Positions 24,076 through 32,150 of a stretch of 36,212 bases of DNA are shown here, one piece after another. Both the position numbers and the translations under genes were made by a program. The notes under the pieces are model-generated. The model searched no databases and was not told where the DNA came from. It saw only the letters and a list, made by a program, of their open reading frames with translations. The number at the start of each line of letters is the position of its first letter. Position 1 is the stretch's first letter. The DNA comes from an uncultured Roseburia sp. (GTDB lineage: Bacteria > Bacillota > Clostridia > Lachnospirales > Lachnospiraceae), in contig CANRYS010000026.1 of NCBI GenBank assembly GCA_947644305.1, forward strand, positions 1-36,212, in the 5' to 3' direction.

Positions 24076-24861
24076 ATGAATATACCAGAGTCAATAAAAG
24101 CACATATAAAGGGGAAAGCGTATTCACTGAACAAAGTGGGCATGTCTGGTGCGAAAATATTATGTTTTGATGATATGGTACTGAAAATAGAACCATTTGG
24201 GGAAGAGGCAAATCAGGAATATGAGAAGATGCTGTGGCTGAATGGAAGACTTCCGGTTCCGGAAATTTTGTGCCGTGAAGTGGAGGAGGATAAGAGTTAT
24301 CTTCTGATGAGCCGGATGCCCGGGGAAATGGCTTGTTCCGACAAATATTTTTATGAACCGGAGAAATTGGTAAGACTGCTTGCAGAGGGGCTTCAGATGT
24401 TGTGGCGTCTGGATATTCATGGCTGTCCGTTTCTTAATGATACGCAAAATAAACTTCGTCTGGCGGAAATTCAAGTAAAAAACGGGTGGTGCGATTTGGA
24501 AAATGTAGAGCCTGAGACATATGGTGAGGACGGATTTCAGGGACCGGAGGAATTACTGGAATGGCTTAAGACTCATCAGCCGGAAGAGAAACTGGTCTTT
24601 TCGCATGGGGATTTTTGCCTGCCAAATCTGTTTTTTGAAAATGGAAGAGTGAGCGGGTTTATTGATTTGGGAAATTGCGGCATGGCGGATAAGTATCAGG
24701 ATGTTGCTTTATGTTATCGAAGCCTGAAGCATAATCTGAATGGTGAATATGGCAGGAAAGTAAATACGGAAATACGAGCAGAGCGTCTGTTTGAGGAACT
24801 TGGACTTGAGCCTGATTGGGAAAAGATAAATTATTATATTTTGCTGGATGAATTATTTTAG
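24076..24861 (+). CDS. APH(3')-like aminoglycoside phosphotransferase
   Basis: Probable ATP-dependent 3'-O-kinase of kanamycin/neomycin-type aminoglycosides. The 261-aa protein is full length for the APH(3') family (about 264). It shows the ATP-site lysine near K37 (MVLKIEP), the catalytic loop HGDFCLPN (H177, D179, N184), the metal-binding D197 in SGFIDLG, ADKYQDVALCYRSL (204-217), and the family's C-terminal signature PDWEKINYYILLDELF (246-261), close to the tail of APH(3')-IIIa. The start is ATG 24076 after an AAAGGGGGGGG site. It stands alone among single-gene units. Resistance is inferred; substrate range could differ from known enzymes. Confidence 0.85.
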   Translation: MNIPESIKAHIKGKAYSLNKVGMSGAKILCFDDMVLKIEPFGEEANQEYEKMLWLNGRLPVPEILCREVEEDKSYLLMSRMPGEMACSDKYFYEPEKLVRLLAEGLQMLWRLDIHGCPFLNDTQNKLRLAEIQVKNGWCDLENVEPETYGEDGFQGPEELLEWLKTHQPEEKLVFSHGDFCLPNLFFENGRVSGFIDLGNCGMADKYQDVALCYRSLKHNLNGEYGRKVNTEIRAERLFEELGLEPDWEKINYYILLDELF

Positions 24862-24896
24862 TGAAATTAACAGATGAAAGGTTTGTTGTCGTGCAG

Positions 24897-24938
24897 GAAA
24901 TTTTACCGTTTAAGTACGAAATTTTACTGTTCATGCAC
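24897..24938 (+). repeat. Tandem 21-base direct repeat
   Basis: Copies at 24897-24917 and 24918-24938 both begin GAAATTTTAC and agree at 17 of 21 positions by eye. GTGCA (24891-24895) and TGCAC (24934-24938) form inverted ends around the pair. It lies in the AT-rich gap (24862-25043) before the SDR gene and could be a regulator site or a recombination scar. Confidence 0.5.
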
Positions 24939-25043
24939 CTTTTTATTATGTACAAAAAAACATGATAAAATGAACATAATAATTTAAAAGATTCGGGTGC
25001 GTATGCAAGTTTTGTTAAGGCGTGGTTAAGAGAGGATGTTAGA

Positions 25044-25610
25044 ATGCATATTTTGGTATTAGGCGGTACAAGATATTTTGGGATACCTATGGTAGAGGAA
25101 TTACTTGCCAAGGGACATGATATAACGATAGCGACAAGAGGAAATGCCGAGGACGACTTTGGCGGTAAAGTAAAGCGAATAATAGTCGAGAGGACCGATG
25201 CAGAGAGCATGAAAAAGGCATTTGAAGGGCGGTATTATGATGTAGTTATTGATAAAATTGCATACTGCTCTAATGATATTAAGTATGCCATGGAAGCGTT
25301 ACAATTTGAAAAATATATTTATATGTCCAGCACATCGATATATGAACCAAAACATATAAATACCAAAGAAACAGATTTTGATGGTATTCATAGAAAAATG
25401 GAATGGTGTACCAGATTTGATTATCCATATGAAGAAATTAAGCGTTCTGCAGAGTGTGCTTTATGGCAGGAGTATAGTGATAAAAAATGGATTGCTGTTC
25501 GTTATCCATTTGCGATAGGGATGGATGATTATACAAAGAGGATGCGATTTTATGTAGAACATACCATGAAAGAGATTCCAATGCATATTGACAACATAGA
25601 TTCAATATGA
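25044..25610 (+). pseudogene. NAD-dependent epimerase/reductase (SDR), 3'-truncated
   Basis: N-terminal two-thirds of an extended SDR. The 188-aa product has the Rossmann start ILVLGGTRYFG (3-13), the D-V-V-I-D strand, KYIYMSSTSIYEP with the catalytic-type Ser, and YPYEEIKRSAE with the tyrosine and lysine of the active site. Relatives run to about 280-290 residues; here the frame stops after NIDSI, where the sequence switches to a GNAT tail in another frame. Composition is AT-richer than the core block. A GAGAGGATG stretch serves as the ribosome binding site. The substrate is unknown and the truncated protein is probably inactive. Confidence 0.72.
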
Positions 25611-25896
25611 GAGAAGCAAAGGAGTTGGAAAACTTCTCATAGATGCCAGTAAAGAATATGGAAAAAGAGGCGGGGCAGATTTTATTAGAACTGAGGTTTT
25701 CCCACAGAATATTGACGGAATGAGATTTTATGAAAGAAACGGTTTTGTTGAAATGATGGAAACTATTGAGTGTCAATTAGGATGGATAACTTATCCAACG
25801 ACAAAATTCCCGTTTTGTGGAGGGTTAAGAACAAGTGCAGTTGGGATTTGGATGGTCTGTTCAATGCGGCCTGAACCACTCTATGCTACCATCTGA
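25603..25896 (+). pseudogene. GNAT acetyltransferase C-terminal fragment
   Basis: Read in a frame different from the SDR gene, this stretch gives the acetyl-CoA-binding and C-terminal part of a GNAT enzyme: SKGVGKLLIDASKEYG (the R/Q-x-x-G-x-G/A pyrophosphate loop), ADFIRTEVFPQN and GMRFYERNGFVEM. No start or N-terminal half is present. The frame then runs through about 35 residues of non-family sequence to a stop. The junction with the SDR remnant near 25603-25610 looks like a deletion that fused two unrelated single-gene units. Confidence 0.65.
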
Positions 25897-25918
25897 ATAT
25901 TTTGAGGAAGGTGTATAA

Positions 25919-26758
25919 ATGAAAACTATTTCTGTAATTAATAAAAATAATGATTATCAGAAATTTAAAGTATTAAAGAATAATCGAAATAAAAGATATA
26001 AATATAATCAATTTATTGTTGAAGGCGTGAGAAGTCTGAATGAAGCAGTTAAAAATAATTGGAACATTGTTTCTTTTATTTATGATAGTAATCATTTGTC
26101 CGACTGGGCAAAATGTATGATAGAAACAGTAAAAACAGAAGTCAATTATACTCTTACAGCAAAGTTATTAAAGGAGTTAAGTGGAAAAGAAGATACTTCT
26201 GAGCTATTAGCTATTATCGAAATGAGAGAAGACAGGTTAGAAGATATTGCGTTATCCCCAAATCCATTTATTATGTTATTTGACAGACCTTCTAATAAAG
26301 GGAATTTGGGTACGATGATTCGTTCATGTGATGCATTGGGAGTAGATATGTTAATTATCACTGGACATGCGGTTGATTTGTATGAACCTGATGTAATAAT
26401 TTCGGCAATGGGTTCCTTTTTCAATCTTCCAGTCATTCGGATTACTAAAAATGAAGATCTATATAAATTCGTTGAAAGCCTCAGAATGAAATATCCTAAC
26501 TTTAAGATTATAGGTACAACAGCCCACAAAGAAAAACCAGTCTATAGTGAGGATTTGAAGAATCCAGTTATGTTAATGATGGGAAATGAAAAGATGGGAT
26601 TAAGTAAGGCATTCAAAGATTACAGTGATGTTTTGTGTACAATTCCTATGGCTGAAGATTCATATGCCAGTTCTTTCAATGTCAGTTGCGCTGCATCAAT
26701 AATTATGTATGAAATAGTAAGACAACGAATGAATGACAGCGTAAATTTACGCTTGTAA
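25919..26758 (+). CDS. SpoU/TrmH-family rRNA/tRNA 2'-O-methyltransferase
   Basis: Likely SAM-dependent ribose methyltransferase with the knotted SPOUT fold. The 279-aa protein has an N-terminal substrate-binding domain (FIVEGVRSLNEAV, 32-44) and the three SpoU motifs: NKGNLGTMIRSCDALGVD (126-143), LMMGNEKMGLS (219-229) and IPMAEDSYASSFNVSCA (242-258). A GAGGAAGG site precedes the ATG. The gene is intact and clearly AT-richer than the 1-22 kb block, which fits transfer. It sits among single resistance-type genes. Some members of this family (for example TsnR and AviRb) give resistance by methylating 23S rRNA, but ordinary housekeeping members are equally possible; the target is not visible. 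Confidence 0.88.
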   Translation: MKTISVINKNNDYQKFKVLKNNRNKRYKYNQFIVEGVRSLNEAVKNNWNIVSFIYDSNHLSDWAKCMIETVKTEVNYTLTAKLLKELSGKEDTSELLAIIEMREDRLEDIALSPNPFIMLFDRPSNKGNLGTMIRSCDALGVDMLIITGHAVDLYEPDVIISAMGSFFNLPVIRITKNEDLYKFVESLRMKYPNFKIIGTTAHKEKPVYSEDLKNPVMLMMGNEKMGLSKAFKDYSDVLCTIPMAEDSYASSFNVSCAASIIMYEIVRQRMNDSVNLRL

Positions 26759-26776
26759 CACCCTGACATAGAGGAA

Positions 26777-27378
26777 ATGACAAAATTTTGTGGTAAAGTT
26801 AAAATAATCAGTGATTTGGAGGATATTAATATTTATCCCAATAGCACAGGGGGGAGTATATGGAGGAAAAGTCATATCAAGAATTCAAAAATATTAGAAG
26901 TAGGGTGTGGAGAAGGTCAAAATGCCATATATTTAGCAAGGCAAGGACATCTTGTTGATGCGTTTGACCTGTCTCAATATGGGATTGCAAAGTTAGAACA
27001 TAGATGTAAATTATCTAATACACAAGTAAACACGTTTGTAGCAGATTTAACTACATATCAGTTTAAACAGAATTATGATATGATTATCTGTTTTGGAACA
27101 TTACATTTTGTGGCTAAGGACGATTGGAAAAAATTTATAAATAATGCAAAAAAATATACCAATATAGGCGGTATTCATATAATTCAAATATTTACAGATA
27201 CTATACCCGCATCTGAGGATATTGCACCATTTGCAGTTGACTAAAAGATGAAGAACTCAAAGAATCGTATCTTGATTGGGAAATATTACAGTTTAAGTCT
27301 TATGTATTTGAAGATGAACATCCAAATGTACCAAAACATTTGCACGCATCAAATAAAATTGTTGCCAAAAGAGTATAG
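26777..27378 (+). pseudogene. TehB-like SAM methyltransferase, frameshifted
   Basis: Class I SAM methyltransferase split by one frameshift. The first 155 codons carry the SAM motif ILEVGCGEGQNAIYLARQG, VDAFDLS and MIICFGTLHFV, then stop at 27242-27244. From 27241 a second frame continues at once with LKDEELKESYLDWEIL...FEDEHPNVPKHLHASNKIVAKR to a stop at 27376-27378, which is the expected C-terminus. One missing base near 27240 explains it. The start is unclear: ATG 26777 is only 2 bases from GAGG, and 18 bases follow the methyltransferase upstream. AT-rich like its neighbour. It could be a real mutation or an assembly error. Confidence 0.75.
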
Positions 27379-27454
27379 TAACAATCGTCGCAGTTTAGAA
27401 GAATATGTGTCTTACCGATAAGCAGCAATGAAATGTTGGAAAAGGAGAACAAAA

Positions 27455-27586
27455 ATGCAGATTTTACCTACACTAAATTTTGGAGGGAATTGTCAGGAAA
27501 CAATTCAAATGTATGAAAAAGCGTTTAATGGAAAGATTAGTTGTATGATTACATACGGAGAGGTAAAAGACCCTGCAAATAAATAG
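27455..27586 (+). pseudogene. VOC/PhnB-like protein, N-terminal stub
   Basis: A 43-aa product with the opening of PhnB-type VOC (glyoxalase/bleomycin-resistance fold) proteins: ILPTLNFGGNCQETIQMYEKAF followed by GKISCMITYGEVKDP. Family members are about 140 residues, so only the first third remains. It has its own AAGGAG ribosome binding site. It ends 28 bases before the first ABC exporter gene, so the junction that brought in the exporters probably removed the rest. Confidence 0.65.
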
Positions 27587-27614
27587 CAGGAGGGGGCTTA
27601 TATCGAGGTATAAA

Positions 27615-29531
27615 ATGATGGAAAAGAAAAAGAGAAAAAATGGCACCGTTCTTTTAGGAGAACGGGACGGGGACGAAAGGCTGAAAATGCCACATACCTG
27701 CTATGGGCTTTTTGGCAATGTCGTTTATATGCTGCAGAAGATGTGGCAGTATGGCAGAATACTGATTCCATTGTATTTACTGGCTGCGGTTACAAAGTCT
27801 GTCGTGCAGTATTTGTGGGTCTTTCTCGGGAAATTTCTGATTGAGATCGTCCAGGCACAGGCAGGTGTGGCCGGGAAGGATTTACGTCCGTTATATATGC
27901 TGGTTGGGACTATTGCGGTTACTGAGATTCTGGGCATCTGTGGGAACACGGTCATTATGCAGCTGGCGGGCAGTAAAAGCCTGTATGTCCGTCACAGGCT
28001 TCTTTCTGATCTGAATGCTAAATCGCTCAGGGCAGATTACCAGATGCTGGAGCAGCCGCATATTCTGGATATGTTTCAGGAGGCACGGATTGCGGCGAAC
28101 GACGACGGGCGGGGAATCGGCGCCATGCTGAAACGAATCCTGACCATAGGCCCGGTTATCGTCACGCTGGTCGTGAGTTCCGTCACAGTCATCGTGTTGG
28201 ATTTCAGACTGATCCTGATTCTGTCTATCGTGATGCTGTTAAACTATCTTTCCAGCCAGTGGTCGATCCGGCAGGACAAGGTCCAATACTGGGATAAAAT
28301 TTCACCGATTTACCGGAAACGAAATTACATAGAAAGATGTACGCAGGATTTTGATTACGCAAAGGATATCCGTCTGTTTTCCATGAAGGACTATCTGCTG
28401 AAAAAACAGCACAGGGTCATGGAGGAGGACGAGAAAAAAATGCATATCAGCAGAAACCTCTGGCTGCGCCATACCTGTATTTATAATACGACCGGTATTA
28501 TCGCGTCGGCGGCGATGTATTATATTTTGATCACGCAGGTACTGCATTCCGATATCGGAATAGGGGATTTCACTTTATATATAGGCTTGTGCGGCGCCTT
28601 TTCCAATTCCCTGTCCGATTTACTGTGGTATCTGCAGGATATGCAGCAGGCGTCAAGGCAGATTGACTATTTCCGTACCGCCATGGATTTTGACATAGAG
28701 GAGAAGGGGGAATATCTGGACATAAAGACACTCGGTGATTCGTATACGTTCGAGTTTAAAAATGTCTCCTACCGTTACGAGGGCGCCAATGATTATGCAG
28801 TCAGGAATCTGAACCTCACTTTTCCTGCCGGGCAGAGACTTGCTGTGGTGGGATTAAACGGTGCGGGCAAAACCACATTGATCAAGCTGCTTCTGCGTCT
28901 GTATGATGTGACAGAGGGTGAGATCATGGTAAACGGAATCAACGTAAACCGGTTCAAAAAAACAGATTATTTTCAGTTGTTTTCTCCTGTTTTTCAAAAT
29001 GTGGAGCTGTTTGCGTTTCCGATGTCGGAGAATGTGTCCATGCAAAGCCCCGACAGGACTGACCGGCTGCGCGCGGGAGAAAGTCTCGTCAAGGCAGGGT
29101 TAGGGAAAAAGCTGGAGGGGCTGAAAAAAGGAAGTGAGACGGAACTTCTGAAGATTCTGCATGATGACGGGATTGATTTATCCGGCGGTGAGAGACAGAA
29201 ACTTGCGCTGGCGCGTGCACTCTACAAAGATGCGCCGGTCATTGTCTTGGACGAGCCCACGGCGGCGCTTGATCCGGTTGCGGAATACGAATTATATCAA
29301 AACTTTGACCATGTTATTTCAGACAAATCAGCTATTTACATATCACACAGATTGTCTTCAACGCGGTTCTGTGATGCCATAGCTATGTTTGCCGGGGGAA
29401 GGCTTGTGGAATATGGAACGCATGACGACCTTTTGGGCAGAGGCGGGGCGTATGCTAAGATGTTTGAAGTGCAGGCACAATATTATGATGCCAGGGGCAA
29501 AATACTTTTTGCCCCCAATATCATATTATGA
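27615..29531 (+). CDS. ABC exporter half-transporter 1 (TMD-NBD)
   Basis: Membrane export subunit with fused transmembrane and ATPase domains, 638 aa. The TMD (about 35-355) has six hydrophobic segments. The NBD has Walker A GLNGAGKTT (413-421), signature LSGGERQ (522-528), Walker B VIVLDE (542-547) and the H-loop ISHRLSS, all intact. No peptidase C39 domain. GAGG is 6 bases before ATG 27615. The C-terminus carries an extra tail beyond the normal AQYYD end, and that tail is encoded by a 9-bp hairpin (29494-29515). The next gene overlaps it by 4 bases (ATGA), so the two probably form a heterodimer. The cargo is unknown; peptide or drug export is the usual role. Confidence 0.88.
   Translation: MMEKKKRKNGTVLLGERDGDERLKMPHTCYGLFGNVVYMLQKMWQYGRILIPLYLLAAVTKSVVQYLWVFLGKFLIEIVQAQAGVAGKDLRPLYMLVGTIAVTEILGICGNTVIMQLAGSKSLYVRHRLLSDLNAKSLRADYQMLEQPHILDMFQEARIAANDDGRGIGAMLKRILTIGPVIVTLVVSSVTVIVLDFRLILILSIVMLLNYLSSQWSIRQDKVQYWDKISPIYRKRNYIERCTQDFDYAKDIRLFSMKDYLLKKQHRVMEEDEKKMHISRNLWLRHTCIYNTTGIIASAAMYYILITQVLHSDIGIGDFTLYIGLCGAFSNSLSDLLWYLQDMQQASRQIDYFRTAMDFDIEEKGEYLDIKTLGDSYTFEFKNVSYRYEGANDYAVRNLNLTFPAGQRLAVVGLNGAGKTTLIKLLLRLYDVTEGEIMVNGINVNRFKKTDYFQLFSPVFQNVELFAFPMSENVSMQSPDRTDRLRAGESLVKAGLGKKLEGLKKGSETELLKILHDDGIDLSGGERQKLALARALYKDAPVIVLDEPTAALDPVAEYELYQNFDHVISDKSAIYISHRLSSTRFCDAIAMFAGGRLVEYGTHDDLLGRGGAYAKMFEVQAQYYDARGKILFAPNIIL
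29247..29290 (+). repeat. 44-base tract identical to 31121-31164
   Basis: The Walker B/D-loop region of exporter 1 is identical over 44 bases to the same region of exporter 2 (31121-31164), although the genes differ markedly on both sides. It suggests gene conversion or recent recombination. Confidence 0.8.
29494..29515 (+). repeat. Intercistronic hairpin at the end of exporter 1
   Basis: GGGGCAAAA (29494-29502) and TTTTGCCCC (29507-29515) form a perfect 9-bp stem with a 4-base loop, 12 bases before the ATG of exporter 2. There is no T-tract after it on either strand, so a translation or mRNA-stability role fits better than termination. Confidence 0.6.
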
Positions 29532-31369
29532 GGCAAAGAGTGAAGATGGAAAATAGAAAAAGAAATAAAAACGGGAATCAAAATAAAAGTATGACAGTGT
29601 TGAAAAGTGTATACGGTTATTTCCTGCCGTCCGCATGGAAACGGTATAAGGGCTACTTTTTTGTGATGGCTGCAAAGGTTATGACAGTCGCCGTGCAACC
29701 CTTTATAGGGATAATCTTTACACCAAAGATCATTGCCGAACTGCTGGGAAACAGGGATTCGGGTGTGCTGATCAGGTATGTTGTGTGCCTCGTCATACTG
29801 GAATATGTATTCGGTCTGCTAAACAGTGTTTTCCCGAACATTGTAGAGCGGTATACGGCCAAATATAACAATTATTATACTGCTGTGATCAGCAGAAAAG
29901 TAATGGAACTGGATTTCCAACTTACCGAGGATAAAAAGGCGCTTGACCAGCTGGAGCTTGCTAAAAACGGAATGGGCGGGTATTCTGGAGGATTAAACGG
30001 TATCGTGGAGCCCCTGTTTTCTATGGTGTCTTCCGTGCTCATGCTCGTGGGCGTTATAATGATCGTAGTGCCGCAGGCGCCGTTTTTGATTCCCGTGTTG
30101 GCGGTTCTGGTTGCGGTTTCCTATAAGTTCAATAAGAAGATTAACGAGATCGAGCGGAAAAATTATACAAAGCTTTCTGGGACAGACAGAATATTTGGGT
30201 ACTTTACGTGGGAGCTTATGGATTTCCGCTATGGAAAGGATATACGGCTTTACAATGCGGAGAATATGATGATGGGAAAATGGAACTATTTTTTAGAGGA
30301 TTATTTTAAAACGTGGAACGGTATGGTTCACAAGATGATCCCTTTAAGAATTTTCAATGATTTTACGATTAATGTCCTCCGAGATGTGATTACTTACTTC
30401 TATCTAGGTTTTCTGGCGATTACAGGGCGGATCACCATACCAACCATGACACAGCTGGTCACGGCGGCAGCGACGTTTTATCAGTCCATTACAGGTATAA
30501 TGGACAATTTCCAGAATATCGTCAAACGTGCGAATTATGCCAATGAATTTGTAAAGTTCATAGCGTATCCCGATGCGATACACAAAGGGGACAGGGCAGT
30601 TAGAGGGGAGGAGCACACGATAACATTTCAGGACGTGACTTTTACCTATCCCGGTGCGGATACACCTGTGTTAAAGGGAATTAACCTGACGGTCAGCGCG
30701 GGAACGCATCTGTCGGTAGTTGGGTTAAATGGTGCGGGAAAGACTACTTTTATCAAACTGCTGTGCAGGCTTTATGACCCGGATGAGGGGGAAATTTTGA
30801 TGGATGGGATCAATATTAAGGAGTATGATTATAGTCAGTATATGTCTGTTTTCGCCCCGGTATTTCAGGATTTTAAGCTGTTCTCTTTTTCTGCAATAGA
30901 AAATCTTCTTTTGATGGAGGAGGCAGGCGAAGAGGAGGAGATGGCCGCTGCGGGAGTCATGAGGTGGGTGGGGATTTATGACAAATTTGCCTCATTGAAA
31001 AATGGGCTGGATACGATTCTGTTCAAATATTTTGACGACGATGGGATTGAGCCCTCTGGTGGGGAGCAGCAAAAGCTTGCAATTGCCAGAGCATTATACA
31101 AAAACGCCCCCATAGTCATTTTGGACGAGCCCACGGCGGCGCTTGATCCGGTTGCGGAATACGAGATTTACTGTCAGTTTGAGGAGATGGTCAGGGGAAA
31201 GACGGCTATATACATTTCCCACAGGCTCTCTAGCTGCCAGTTCTGCGACAAAATCGCTGTATTTTCCGATGGATCGGTAGCCGAGTACGGCACGCATGAC
31301 GAGCTGGTAAACAAACAGGGTGGCATTTACGCGGAAATGTTTGCAGCACAGGCGCAGTATTATGTGTGA
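29528..31369 (+). CDS. ABC exporter half-transporter 2 (TMD-NBD)
   Basis: Partner of the preceding gene, 613 aa, with a TMD (about 35-345) and an NBD. Walker A is GLNGAGKTT (399-407), the signature reads PSGGEQQ (509-515) with proline in place of leucine, Walker B ends LDE (532-534), and the H-loop ISHRLSS is present, so both catalytic glutamates of the pair are kept. ATG 29528 overlaps the upstream stop; ATG 29546 is an alternative. A GAGGAGG follows the stop within a few bases, suggesting that another gene of the operon once began there. Substrate unknown. Confidence 0.88.
   Translation: MRQRVKMENRKRNKNGNQNKSMTVLKSVYGYFLPSAWKRYKGYFFVMAAKVMTVAVQPFIGIIFTPKIIAELLGNRDSGVLIRYVVCLVILEYVFGLLNSVFPNIVERYTAKYNNYYTAVISRKVMELDFQLTEDKKALDQLELAKNGMGGYSGGLNGIVEPLFSMVSSVLMLVGVIMIVVPQAPFLIPVLAVLVAVSYKFNKKINEIERKNYTKLSGTDRIFGYFTWELMDFRYGKDIRLYNAENMMMGKWNYFLEDYFKTWNGMVHKMIPLRIFNDFTINVLRDVITYFYLGFLAITGRITIPTMTQLVTAAATFYQSITGIMDNFQNIVKRANYANEFVKFIAYPDAIHKGDRAVRGEEHTITFQDVTFTYPGADTPVLKGINLTVSAGTHLSVVGLNGAGKTTFIKLLCRLYDPDEGEILMDGINIKEYDYSQYMSVFAPVFQDFKLFSFSAIENLLLMEEAGEEEEMAAAGVMRWVGIYDKFASLKNGLDTILFKYFDDDGIEPSGGEQQKLAIARALYKNAPIVILDEPTAALDPVAEYEIYCQFEEMVRGKTAIYISHRLSSCQFCDKIAVFSDGSVAEYGTHDELVNKQGGIYAEMFAAQAQYYV
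31121..31164 (+). repeat. 44-base tract identical to 29247-29290
   Basis: Second copy of the exporter Walker B/D-loop tract. It codes LDEPTAALDPVAEY in both genes with the same codons throughout. Confidence 0.8.
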
Positions 31370-31381
31370 GGAGGTTTGTGT

Positions 31382-31408
31382 ATGAAATATCGAAAGTTTC
31401 TTAGCTAA
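31382..31408 (+). pseudogene. Eight-codon start remnant after exporter 2
   Basis: ATG 31382 has a strong GAGGAGG 8 bases upstream but reads only MKYRKFLS before a stop. It looks like the start of a lost third gene of the exporter operon rather than a functional peptide; the original gene cannot be identified. Confidence 0.3.
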
Positions 31409-31425
31409 AGGAAGGTAAAAGAGTA

Positions 31426-31592
31426 GTGGATAAATTAGCAATCAAAAAAGCTCGGTTGGATCAGACTGACGAGATAATCGCGATAATATCCATAATGATA
31501 TTATGGAAGATAATACCTATGTAATTAGTTGTGGAGCTACGATTCTCGGAACAGGCACAATGAATCAAAACACTATTTCAGGGTATATGTAA
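31426..31592 (+). pseudogene. GNAT acetyltransferase remnant, internally deleted
   Basis: GTG 31426, about 10 bases after GGAAGG, begins IKKARLDQTDEIIAII, a typical GNAT N-terminus. Around 31490 the reading moves to another frame giving NIHNDIMEDNTYVIS and ATILGTGTM, the following conserved strands of the same family, and stops at 31590-31592. The acetyl-CoA-binding half is absent. A deletion with frameshift inside, and loss of the 3' half to the next fragment, would explain it. Confidence 0.5.
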
Positions 31593-31852
31593 CTGGTTAT
31601 CATTGGACAACGGATGGCGGATATGTTCAGCCTGAATGGAGAGGACGATATTATTTAAACGAACTGGGTGCGAAATGCGTTGAGATGGAGGGAGCAGGAC
31701 TATTTACAATAGCAAATTTCCGTTCTCGTAAGGCAACAGCGATATATGTTATATCTGACAGTGGATCAAATGATGAATGGGATCTTGGTTGGGGTGAAAG
31801 CACTCTTGAAAATAGTATTCAGAAATTGATTGATGCATTAGTGGGAAGTTGA
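31571..31852 (+). pseudogene. Nucleoside phosphorylase C-terminal fragment
   Basis: About 93 codons matching the end of PNP/UDP-phosphorylase family proteins: HWTTDGGYVQ (compare WTTDAPYRE), then GAKCVEMEGAGLFTIANFR with the substrate-binding Met-Glu, and AIYVISDSGSNDEWDLGW before the closing helix. The N-terminal phosphate-binding half is missing. Its 5' side runs straight into the GNAT remnant in another frame. Confidence 0.6.
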
Positions 31853-31919
31853 TTTTGAATTCCGCTTCTTTTTCTTTTTTAAAGAGGCGCCTATGTTAAA
31901 TTATTTTGTTAAAATACCC

Positions 31920-31946
31920 AACCTTTTTCATCAAACGTGTCTATAT
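31920..31946 (+). promoter_or_regulatory. Possible ECF-type promoter of the sigma-factor remnant
   Basis: AACC (31920-31923) with a following T-run and GTGTCTATA (31937-31945) are arranged like ECF -35 and -10 elements, about 45 bases before the sigma remnant's start. ECF genes are often self-controlled. The match is judged by eye only. Confidence 0.3.
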
Positions 31947-31991
31947 AGGTGAAAACTTTCAAAAAAGTTACAGATAAGGAGATTCAGACAA

Positions 31992-32150
31992 GTGGACAGC
32001 CAAACCGCCGAGAGCACGATAACGGAATATTTAAAACCTGTATTTGGTTTCACACTGAAGCGCTGCCGGACGATTGAGGATGCGGGATCTATCGCAGGAG
32101 ATCATTCTTAAGGCCTTCCGTGCGCTTCTTATCAAAGACGACATCAATGA
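31992..32150 (+). pseudogene. ECF-type sigma-70 factor remnant
   Basis: GTG 31992, 10 bases after AAGGAG, reads SQTAESTITEYLKPVFGF then KRCRTIEDA, the region 2 start of a sigma-70-family factor. Around 32083 two bases appear lost. The expected continuation DLSQEIILKAFRALLIKDDI is present in another frame up to about 32140. Region 2.3 onward and region 4 are missing. The unshifted frame stops at 32109-32111. The factor is not functional as shown. Confidence 0.65.

Noticed and set aside
27379-27454. CRISPR-like or RiPP-precursor content in short gaps of the accessory region
   Set aside because: No repeated spacers, no Cas genes, and no short frame with leader and core features was found in this or the other gaps.
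31862-31889. Hairpin CGCTTCTTT/AAAGAGGCG after the phosphorylase fragment
   Set aside because: It forms a 9-bp stem with one G-U pair but the T-run is in the loop and none follows the stem on the plus strand, so a terminator call is not supported.
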